DNA from: CAYTBN01 sp964542165
GTDB taxonomy: Bacteria > Myxococcota_A > UBA796 > UBA9615 > CAYRNR01
NCBI GenBank assembly: GCA_964542165.1
Contig: CAZITQ010000018.1
Coordinates: 1-64,000, forward strand
Direction: 5' to 3'
DNA length: 64,000 bases
Under the pieces are notes generated by a model. That model was not told the DNA's origin and ran no database searches. It saw nothing but the letters and a program-made list of their open reading frames with translations. The translations under genes and the position numbers were made by a program. The stretch's first letter is position 1. Each line of letters begins with the position of its first letter. Shown here piece by piece: positions 15,321 through 23,300 of this stretch.

Positions 15321-16364
15321 ATGGCTCGATTCCTTGGGTTTCTGGTTGTGGTGATGATCGGCGTGCACACCAGGCGTTCGATGGCTGGCCCGAGGACCGC
15401 GGTAGTGGCGAGCGGCCCCACCGCAGGTATGCTCGAGGCCCCGGACCAGGAGCCCTTGTCTCGAGGGGAGCTGGCGCGGTGGGAGACCATCATCAACAAT
15501 ACCGCGCAGTTGGTGGCTGGGATGATGCTCGAGACAGGGGGCCTCGAGTTGGTGCTGCCCAAGCAGGGATCCGAGGCGCGGAGGCTTTATCACAGCTTCC
15601 CCTCCAGCTGGTCTCGCAATCGGATGCTGTTCACCCTGGATGAGTTGGTGCCCGAACAGTTGGTCATCGTGGAGCTGCTCCTGGACGAAGACGCACGACC
15701 GCTGGTCAGGGTGAACAGAGAGCATCGTGGGGGTCTCAGCCATGTATTGGGGACTCTGGCCTACCCCGAGGAGTACGGCATTCATGCCTTCCAGGAGTTC
15801 GAGCAGGGGCTGGCCAACGTCGTTTCGACCATCTGGGATGTTCCGGCCAGGCTCACCGTCCAGGTCGCCGACTCGCGCAATCGCCGCCTGATCGAGAGCT
15901 GGCGAGCGGAGGTGCTGGGGCATGCCATGCTGGACGCAGACGCCAGCGGGGTCCTTCTGCCTCCAGGTCACTACCAGGTCTCCGTCGATGCGGGAGAGGG
16001 CTTCGAGGCCATCAACACCGGCCTGATCTTGAATGCCGGCGAGGATCGAGTGCTGGATGTCGCACTGGATCGTATGGGCGTCTTGCTCGTGGAGGCCCCG
16101 GGGCACGCCACCATCGTCGTCGGCGTTGAGAAGGCCGTTGGCTCGGGCCAGTTCCTGGTGGCACCCGACAGAGAGTTCGAGGTCGTGGTCAGCCAAGGGC
16201 GCCGAGAACGGCGGCAACGGCTATCCCTTGAGCCTGGCGAACGGCGAATGGTTCGAATCCGGTTGCCGCTGTTCGGGGATGGGTGGTCGGGGAGCCGCTG
16301 GCTCCCCCAATGGGGGAAAGACCAGTCCGACCTGGTTGGGCAGGCCATGGCCGGGGCGAATTAG
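15321..16364 (+). CDS. Unknown exported protein, last gene of the tad locus
   Basis: A 347-residue protein starts with a signal-like helix (ARFLGFLVVVMIGVHT) behind an AGGAGG ribosome site. No family is certain. The C-terminal half looks like a string of beta domains. One carries LLPPGHYQVSVDAGEG, a PEGA/carboxypeptidase-regulatory-like strand pattern, and another LVEAPGHATIVVGVEKAVGSG. The middle has DELVPEQLVIVELLLDED. Such surface beta domains often serve as structural parts of envelope machines. Convergent gene 16378-17343 ends 13 bases after its stop, so the locus ends here. Confidence 0.62.
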   Translation: MARFLGFLVVVMIGVHTRRSMAGPRTAVVASGPTAGMLEAPDQEPLSRGELARWETIINNTAQLVAGMMLETGGLELVLPKQGSEARRLYHSFPSSWSRNRMLFTLDELVPEQLVIVELLLDEDARPLVRVNREHRGGLSHVLGTLAYPEEYGIHAFQEFEQGLANVVSTIWDVPARLTVQVADSRNRRLIESWRAEVLGHAMLDADASGVLLPPGHYQVSVDAGEGFEAINTGLILNAGEDRVLDVALDRMGVLLVEAPGHATIVVGVEKAVGSGQFLVAPDREFEVVVSQGRRERRQRLSLEPGERRMVRIRLPLFGDGWSGSRWLPQWGKDQSDLVGQAMAGAN

Positions 16365-16377
16365 GGGCGGAACAGCC

Positions 16378-17343
16378 TCACTTCGGACGCCAGACCTTCA
16401 ACAGCCGCAAGTGCTCTGCCTTGGGGTTCTTCGCGGTTTGGGGCTTCACGCCCCCCTCGTGGAGCATTTGTCCGAGCTCAGTCAGGTGACGGTAGAAGGT
16501 GCTGCGGCTGCAGGCATGCGGAGAGCTGGCCGCGATGCGATGCCAAGCGTTTCCCTTGCCGACAGGCTGCATCCATGCGGTGTAGGCTGCGGACACATTC
16601 GCAGGAAGGCTGTCCTCCCACTTCGTCAAAGTTTTCTTTGCGATGGCGATATCAATGTTCTGCTCTGCGCTGCTTCCAGTCGGGATGTCCGCCTCGGCGA
16701 GAACGTGTCGAGCCAGGTCACGCTTCCTGTCGAGCAGCTTCCTCTTGCCGCAGGTCTTCACCCACCTGACGAATCGAGGCTGCGCGCCTGGCCTGCGGGG
16801 ATCGTGATGGTCCCGCCCGACTCGTCGGGCGAGCTGTTCAGCCACGTGGTCCACGCAATCGGCCGCGACACCATCGGCGTCTCCAATCCGCATGAACCGG
16901 GCGTCTCGTTCCATCCGCTCGGTCAGCCACGGGCCGAGCCGCAGGCGGAATAGCATTGCGGCTTCGGCGCCCTTCGCCTCGTCGAGCAGGTGGAGGATGG
17001 GAAACAAAGAGACGAGGTGGGACCTCGCGCCGTGGAGCGACATCAGCGCATCCCAGCGCCGCAGCGCGTACTGGCGTAGTGCCTGTTCGGTGTGGATGAT
17101 CCATGCGAGCTTGTTGGATCGCCGCTCGATGCCCATGTGGGCAGAGAGACCATCCCGGATGATGCCGGTCGAGCGATCGAGCCACTCATCGGGATCCATG
17201 GTGCGAGAGCTGCCGACGAAGGTGATAGCAGTAGGAAGAGGTTCCGCGTGGTCGACGATGACCGCGCTGCGTTTTCGGGGATGGTGCTGGGAAAGCGCCT
17301 CCGCTGGGGAGTTGGAAGGGTGGTGGTGTCTTGGCCGAGTCAT
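16378..17343 (-). CDS. Putative diverged sigma-70-family (ECF-like) regulator
   Basis: The 321-residue protein has two stretches like a sigma factor. Residues ~130-210 read like region 2: MLFRLRLGPWLTERMERDA, then DADGVAADCVDHVAEQL, then PRFVRWVKTCGKRKLLDRKR, comparable to the helix set ending FRxWLxxIARNxxLDxxRR. Residues ~238-294 look like region 4, with an HTH (AWHRIAASSPHACSRSTFYRHL). The N-terminal 125 residues are extra and unknown. If right, it would direct RNA polymerase to its own promoters and could control the adjacent tad operon. The ATG at 17343 has GGAG 5 nt upstream; longer frames are rejected. Alternatives are a transposase-like or other HTH DNA-binding protein. I made this assignment by eye without any alignment. 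Confidence 0.45.
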   Translation of the reverse strand: MTRPRHHHPSNSPAEALSQHHPRKRSAVIVDHAEPLPTAITFVGSSRTMDPDEWLDRSTGIIRDGLSAHMGIERRSNKLAWIIHTEQALRQYALRRWDALMSLHGARSHLVSLFPILHLLDEAKGAEAAMLFRLRLGPWLTERMERDARFMRIGDADGVAADCVDHVAEQLARRVGRDHHDPRRPGAQPRFVRWVKTCGKRKLLDRKRDLARHVLAEADIPTGSSAEQNIDIAIAKKTLTKWEDSLPANVSAAYTAWMQPVGKGNAWHRIAASSPHACSRSTFYRHLTELGQMLHEGGVKPQTAKNPKAEHLRLLKVWRPK

Positions 17344-17361
17344 CTCCGCTCCGGGGCTTAA

Positions 17362-17383
17362 GGGGAGGCAGCTGTGCCTCCCC
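17362..17383 (-). terminator. Possible terminator hairpin after pbpC
   Basis: A perfect 9-bp stem (GGGGAGGCA / TGCCTCCCC) with a GCTG loop lies between the leftward pbpC stop and the sigma-like gene start. Read on the minus strand it is followed only by TTAAG, so the U-tract is weak. It may end pbpC transcription or act in the leader of the sigma-like gene. Confidence 0.35.
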
Positions 17384-17521
17384 CCGCTCCTACGGAGTGG
17401 CTTCCGGGATCTGCCGGTGTTGGTGGAGGACGGACAGGACAACCTGCCGAGAAACTCGGTCAGGAGAGGGATTTGACTCGGTGTGACGACCCGGCGGGCG
17501 CTGTCGCCTGCGGAGCTGCGC

Positions 17522-19921
17522 TCACCCCCCCGGACGCGTCCGCACCTCCACCTGCCTGCGATCCGTGGTGCCAGCCTCGTCCATCACCACCACCAGGTGC
17601 CGGCCGGCCTTGGGGGTCCACCACAGGCGCTCTTCGGCCTCGGCGCTGCCGATGTAGGCGCCGTCCACGAACCAGCTCAGGCGCTGGCCAGCGCGGTCGC
17701 TCTCGGCTTCCAGGGCGATCTCCTGCCGCTCGGCGGGCACGCCCGGCATCAAGAAGACGGACTGGCCGGCTGGCGGGGACAGGATCACCAGCTCGCCTCC
17801 CTTGTTCGGGGGGGTGCACTCCGGCGCCCAGGCTGGCGGTGAGGGCAGCCGGCGGTGCTGGTCCTTCAGCCAGCGGCGGATGCTGGCCGGCCAGACCAGG
17901 AAGGTCTCGGTCCTGTAGCTGCGGCCGGCCCTGCAGGTCGGGGTGAGGGCCAGGCCGCTCTGTTCGTCCACGTCCCGCTGCACGTGGAAGGGACAGCTGT
18001 CGGTGGGCACGGAGCGCGTCGGAGCCCAGGCGGCGCGCGTCTCGCCGCAGGCGGATCCCACCGGGTGGCCTGAGTAGGCGCAGACCTCGATCTGCCGCAG
18101 GTCGGGGGGCGGAGGATCATGGGGCGGGGGCGCGCTGCGATCGGCCAGGCCCTCCAGCAGGTCGAAGAGCAGGGGACCGGCGGCCTCGCTGCCCACCAGC
18201 TGGGAGCTGGGGCTGTTGTCCACGTTGCCGCACCAGACGGCGGCCGTGTAGCGCGGCCCGGAGCCCACGGCCCAAGCGTCGCGGTGGCCGAAGCTGGTGC
18301 CGGTCTTCCAGTGGATGCCGGCCGGTGCGTCGTTGAACTGCCGGCGGGTGGGGAAATCGGGCCGGTCCTTGATGGCCAGGGCGCGGCGCGTCAGCCAGGC
18401 GGCGCCCGGGGAGAGCAGGGAGATGCCCCGTTGGTCTTCTTCGAGATTGTCTTCGGTCCGCTGCCGCAGGCGCAGCGGGCGGTAGCGTCCCTCGTTGGCC
18501 AGGATCGTATAGAGCCCAGCTAGCTCCATGGGCGTCAGGGCGATGCCCCCCACGGCGGCTGAGAGCCCGTAGTGGCCGGGCTCCGGGTTCAGGCTGGCCA
18601 CGCCGGCCCCACGCAGCAAGCCCAGGAAGGGCTCTACGCCCAGGTCGCCCAACAGCTCGATGAAGGGGATGTTCAGCGAGAGTGACAGGGCGTCTTCCAG
18701 GCGCACCAGGCCCGAGAACTGGCCGTCGTAGTTCTGGGGCGCGTAGCCGCCGTAGCGCACGGGGATGTCGGGCACCATGAACTCGGGCAGGGCGAGCCCG
18801 CGGTCGATGGCCATGGCGTAGATGAAGGGCTTCAGCGCCGAGCCCGGGGAGCGAGGCGCGTCGAAGGCCGCGATCTGGCCGCCGTGCTCGCCGTCCCAGA
18901 AGTCCAGGTTGCCCACCAGGGCGCGCACCTCGGCGCTGTCGTGGTCGATGATCACCGCGGCCGCGTTGTGGATGCCGCGCAGCTGCAGCGAGCCCTTCTC
19001 ACGGCGCAGCTCCCGATCCGCCACGGTCTGCACGCCGCGGTCCAGGGTGGTGCGGATGCGGCGCTGTTCGGGATGGCGCTGGCGTAGCCAGGTCGCCAGG
19101 TGGGGCACGTGGCGCGGGAAGGCTCGCGTCTTCGGCGGTACGGGGCGGCCCCGCACCCGCTCCAGCACCGCGGCGCCGCAGTCGCCTTCGCCCTCCGCCA
19201 GCTCGTCGCGGCAGTCCTCGGTGAAGAGGCCGTAGCCCACCAGGCGGGCCGCGATCTCGTCGCGCGCTTCCTTCAGGCGCTCCTGGTGCGCGGGGGTGGG
19301 GTAGCGGGCATTGGGATTCTGGGGGACGGCCAGCAGCACGGCGATCTCGTCGATGGACAGCGCGTCGGCCGAGTGCCCGAAATAGGTCAGCGCTGCGGCC
19401 TCGACGCCCTCCACGTTGCGACCGAAGGGGATGAATGTGAGGTAGGCCTCCAGGATCTCGCGCTTGGACAGGCGCAGCTCCAGCTGCACGGCCCGCAGGG
19501 CCTCTATGAGCTTCGAAGAGAGGGTGCGCGGCCGGGGCTCCAGCACGCGCACCAGCTGCATGGTCAGGGTGGAGCCCCCCGAGACCACCTGACCGCGGCT
19601 GATGTTGAGAACCATGGCCCGCAGGATGGCCAGCGGATCCACGCCCAGGTGGCGCTGGAAGCGCTTGTCCTCCAGGCGCTGCAGGGCCTCCAGGTAGGCA
19701 GGATCCACCTCTTCCAGGGTCGCCGGCACGCGCCAGCGATCGTCCGGGGCCAGGAACACATGGGCCGTGCTGCCGTCGCGCCAGGTGACCACCGTGGAGC
19801 CGGGTTGCGCCAGGCGCTCGGGCAGGGGCACGCGCCAGGCGGCTGCCAGGCCACCGGCTAGCAGCAGCGACGCGGCGGCGAGCAGGGCGGCGAGGGTGAT
19901 GGCGAGGCGGCGTCTGGTCAC
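17522..19921 (-). CDS. pbpC: Penicillin-binding protein 1C
   Basis: This bifunctional class A PBP (about 799 residues) is anchored by an N-terminal helix (RRRLAITLAALLAAASLL). The GT51 glycosyltransferase has EDKRFQRHLGVDP near residue 84 and GGSTLTMQLVR near 114. The transpeptidase has the catalytic SALK in RSPGSALKPFIYA, an SLN box (SLSLNIPFIE) and WKTGTSFGHRDAW as the KTG box. A PBP1C-type C-terminal beta domain closes the chain (EIALEAESDRAGQRLSWFVDG). The length fits E. coli PBP1C (770). The start is a GTG at 19921 chosen by homology to the membrane helix; it has no good ribosome site. It lies downstream of the yfhM-like gene, the conserved partner of pbpC, across a repeat-filled gap. 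Confidence 0.93.
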   Translation of the reverse strand: MTRRRLAITLAALLAAASLLLAGGLAAAWRVPLPERLAQPGSTVVTWRDGSTAHVFLAPDDRWRVPATLEEVDPAYLEALQRLEDKRFQRHLGVDPLAILRAMVLNISRGQVVSGGSTLTMQLVRVLEPRPRTLSSKLIEALRAVQLELRLSKREILEAYLTFIPFGRNVEGVEAAALTYFGHSADALSIDEIAVLLAVPQNPNARYPTPAHQERLKEARDEIAARLVGYGLFTEDCRDELAEGEGDCGAAVLERVRGRPVPPKTRAFPRHVPHLATWLRQRHPEQRRIRTTLDRGVQTVADRELRREKGSLQLRGIHNAAAVIIDHDSAEVRALVGNLDFWDGEHGGQIAAFDAPRSPGSALKPFIYAMAIDRGLALPEFMVPDIPVRYGGYAPQNYDGQFSGLVRLEDALSLSLNIPFIELLGDLGVEPFLGLLRGAGVASLNPEPGHYGLSAAVGGIALTPMELAGLYTILANEGRYRPLRLRQRTEDNLEEDQRGISLLSPGAAWLTRRALAIKDRPDFPTRRQFNDAPAGIHWKTGTSFGHRDAWAVGSGPRYTAAVWCGNVDNSPSSQLVGSEAAGPLLFDLLEGLADRSAPPPHDPPPPDLRQIEVCAYSGHPVGSACGETRAAWAPTRSVPTDSCPFHVQRDVDEQSGLALTPTCRAGRSYRTETFLVWPASIRRWLKDQHRRLPSPPAWAPECTPPNKGGELVILSPPAGQSVFLMPGVPAERQEIALEAESDRAGQRLSWFVDGAYIGSAEAEERLWWTPKAGRHLVVVMDEAGTTDRRQVEVRTRPGG

Positions 19922-20008
19922 GGGATTCTCGAGCGGGAGGAGAGGGTGCGTTGTTTTTTTTTGGGGGGGGGGATGTTTGAGGTGTTTGAGGGTGATTGAT
20001 TGTGTCTT

Positions 20009-20253
20009 GAGGGTGTCATCTTGGCTTGAGGGTGTCATTGAGGGTGTCAGGCACTAGGAATTGAGCTTTTTTTTGATCATAGTTCCTAGTGTCTGACACC
20101 TCTGAGATACAGGTCTCGTCGGTGATGTGGAGGGTGTCAGGCACTAGGGAATCAGTGTTTTTATTCCTAGTTCCTAGTGTCTGACACCCCTCCTCTTCTC
20201 CCTCCTCTAGTGTCTGACACCCCTCCTCCCCCTCCTCTTGACACCCCTCCTCG
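20009..20253. repeat. REP-like palindromes and direct repeats between yfhM and pbpC
   Basis: This gap of 466 bases (19922-20387) has no gene. It holds three direct GAGGGTGTCA copies (20009, 20028, 20040) and two long inverted repeats. The first pairs GGTGTCAGGCACTAGGAA (20043-20060) with TTCCTAGTGTCTGACACC (20083-20100), one mismatch. The second pairs 20132-20150 with 20171-20190, two mismatches. A third copy of the right arm is at 20208-20229, followed by decayed TTGACACCCCTCCTC pieces to ~20253. The head is TAGTGTCTGACACC, and loops are T-rich (up to eight Ts). The form is that of REP/BIME elements moved by RAYT transposases. No such transposase is in the window. Hairpins here could affect mRNA stability between the two genes. 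Confidence 0.8.
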
Positions 20254-20387
20254 GACAGCACCCCTCGGACACATCCATCGGACACCCATCGATACAGCCT
20301 GACACCCATCCTCATCTCCATCTGAGGTGACACCTCCGAGGCACCTCCGAGGGGGGGCTCCGGGGGGCCTCCGGGGGCCGTCAGATC

Positions 20388-23300
20388 TTAGAGCAGGAAG
20401 TCTTCCCAGGGCCCCGAGATGACGATGGTCTGGCCGGGCACGCGCGCCCAGACTTCGGGGTCGTACATGGCCTCGACCTCGGCCGAGGGGCCGTTGAAGC
20501 TGCCGGCGGTGACAGCCCGTGCAGCGTAGACCACTTCTACGGTCTTGCGCGCCGGCAGGGTGCCGAAGACCTCGACGCGGTCGTCGCGCACGTTGAGGTA
20601 GTCGGCGCTCCAGCGCTTGTCCTCGTCGGCCCAGTCGGGCAGGGTGCCGCGGCCCAGGCGGGGGTTCTCGATCTCCCAGCCGGCAGGCAGGCGGTCCGTC
20701 AGGGCCAGGTTGGCGATGTTCTCGCTCTGCTGGTTGCTGATGCGCAGGCGCACATAGACCATGTCGCCCAGGCCGTGGCCGCCTGTAGCGGTGTCGATGG
20801 GCCGGCCGTCGGCGTTCAGGTAGCTGCGGGTCAGCTGCACGCCATTGCCGCCGTAGACCGGTGGTTCGTCCGTGCGCACGCCCTGGCTGCTGATGATCAG
20901 GTAGACCTTGCCGTCCAGCTCGCCGGGCAGCTCCAGCTGCAGGCTCTCCACCTCGCTGGCCCGCGCCAGGGACCAGGTCACGTCGGAGGTCTTGTCATTG
21001 GCGGCCTTGGGCTGGGCCTGGCTCTTCTTGCCGTCCACCAGCAGGGAGGGCTGCTCGAAGCTGCTGGCCTTGCCCTGCAGCCACTTGCCCAGCGCCGTGA
21101 CGCCCCAGACCAGCTCCTGCGTGGTGTAGTAGCGGCTGCGGCGGGTCATCAGGCCGTTGGCCACCAGCTGGGCCATGGGCTCGGAGGCCGTGTCGGCGCC
21201 GAAGAGGTCCTGGTAGACGCTCATGGTGAAGCCGCGTCGGCGCAGGTCGGAGTAGTAGGACCAGCTGTTGCGGCGCTCCTGGGTCAGGGGAGTGGTGTCC
21301 AGCTGGCGCAGGTCCTTCTCGTAGCGCCGGTCGCCGGTCAGCCAGAGGGCCGCCTTGAGCAGGTAGAGGCGTTCCCGGTCCTCGCTGTCGCTGGCATGCT
21401 CGTAGCTCTCCACCAGGCGTTGGATACGGGCCGCACGCCCCTTGCCAGCGCGCGCCAGCACGTAGTGCAGGTAGGCCTCGCCGTAGCGGAAGGCGTTGCC
21501 GTGGACCGTGTCGTCCTCATCGGTGTTGTTGGCGAGCTCCTCGGCGATGAAGTTCAGCGCGTCGGCCAGCCGCTCCTCCTGCACCTCGTAGCCGGCGTCG
21601 CGGGCGTCCAGCAGCATGTGGGTGGCATACGCCGTACCCCAGTAGTTGGGGCTGGTGCCCCCGGGCCAGTAGGAGAAGCCGCCGCTGGGGGTCTGCATAG
21701 CCAGGATGCGATCTACGCCGTGGGCCACCTTTTCTTCCACCGAGGCCTTCGCCACCAGAGTGGGATCCACGCTGTTGAGCAGGTTGCGCACGTAGAGCAA
21801 GGGGCGGGTGGTGGAGGTGGTCTGTTCGATGCAGCCGTAGGGATAGCGCACCAGGTACTTGAGGTGGTCGAAGGCCTCGCCAAAGGGGTTGGTGGTCACC
21901 CAGAAGCTGCTCTGCTCGGTGGTGGGGGTCCAGCCTGCCAAGTGGGGCGCCAGGTCCACGAGCCCGGGCTCCAGCTCCAGCTTGGTGACCTTGCGCGTGC
22001 GGATGCCGGTGGGCGCGAAGGGCACCTCCAGCTCCTCGTAGGACTGCAGGTTGCCGGCCCATTTTTGCGCTCCGGCCGCGCGGGCCTTCGCGGTCACACG
22101 CAGCTTGGCCGCGCCCACCGATGCGCTGCCTTGCACCTGGAAGACCACGGTCTGGGAGGCGCCGTCGGCCAGCTTGACCGTGGCCTGCTTCTCGCCCAGG
22201 AACTGGATCGGCGCGGGAGGCTCCTTGCCCAGGTCGAGCCCTGGCACGGGCAGGTTCTCGGCCGCCAGGGAGATCTCCACCTCGCGCTGCTTGCCCGAGA
22301 GGTTGGTGACGAAGACCGGCACCTCGGCCTTGTCGCCCTGGGTCAAGAAGCGCGGCAGGGTGGTCTGCAGCACGATGGGATCGCGCACGGGCACCGAGGC
22401 CACGGCCGTGCCCATGCGCTTGGCGTCGGCGGTGACGGCCATCACGCGCAGCTCGCCGCGGTAGGTGGGCACGTCCAGCTTGACGGTCAGCTTGCCGCTC
22501 TCGGGCACCTCGAGCACGCCGGACCACAGGGCCACCGGCTTGACCGGCTGCACGCGGCCCGGGCCGCCGCCCTCGCCGTCGCCGCCCGTGCTGGAGCTGG
22601 GGCCGGCTGGCGGCAGCAGCAGGGTCCAGCCCACGGTCTCGAAGCTCTCCACGCCCAAGGCGCGACGCACGAAGATGTCGGCATGTGGATCGGGGTTGGG
22701 GAAGCGGGTCAGGGACAGGATGCCCTCGTCCACTGCCGCCACGGTGGCCACGGCGCCCTTTGCCTGCGGCCCCAGGTCCAGCTGCACCTTCAGGATGCTG
22801 TTGGAGCGCACCTCGTCGGGCACCTGCATCTTCAGCTGGTGGGTGAAGGCGCTGGGCTTCACCTTGACCGAGCCCACGCCGAAGGCGCGGTCGGGCAGGA
22901 AGGCGCCCTGGGTGTCCAGGTACGGGTCCTTGATGACGAAGGCGGCGACGTAGACGTTGGGGGTGAACTCGTCCAGCTGGAAGCTCCATTGCTGGGGGCC
23001 GGCCTCCACGTCCATCCAGTGACTGGCCAGCACCTGGCTGGTCTCCACGGTCAGCAGGGCGCGGCCGCGGTAGGGCGCGTCGAAGCGCACCGTGGCCTTC
23101 TCGCCCACCTCGATGGCGTCGGGCAGCTGCAGCTCGATGCTGGTTGGCTTGAGGGGCCGCGGGGTCATGTCGGCCCGGCTCTCCTCGGGACGCCACCAGT
23201 AGCGCCGGCCGTGGCCCTCCAGCTGCAGGTCGGTCTGGGCGTTGCCGGCCTTGACTCGGACCAGGTAGCCCGCCGAGTCGGTGCTGGGCGTGACCTGGAA

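Noticed and set aside
16250..16260. GGTTCGAATCC, a typical tRNA T-arm sequence
   Set aside because: It lies inside a coding frame and has no surrounding tRNA arms.
5407..17401. The 11-mer TACGGAGTGGC at 5407-5417 and 17391-17401, bracketing the tad region
   Set aside because: Too short to claim attachment sites or a mobile unit, and no integrase is present; kept only as a coincidence to remember.
20009..20253. CRISPR-like repeat array
   Set aside because: Units are palindromic with unequal spacing and no regular unique spacers; there are no cas genes.
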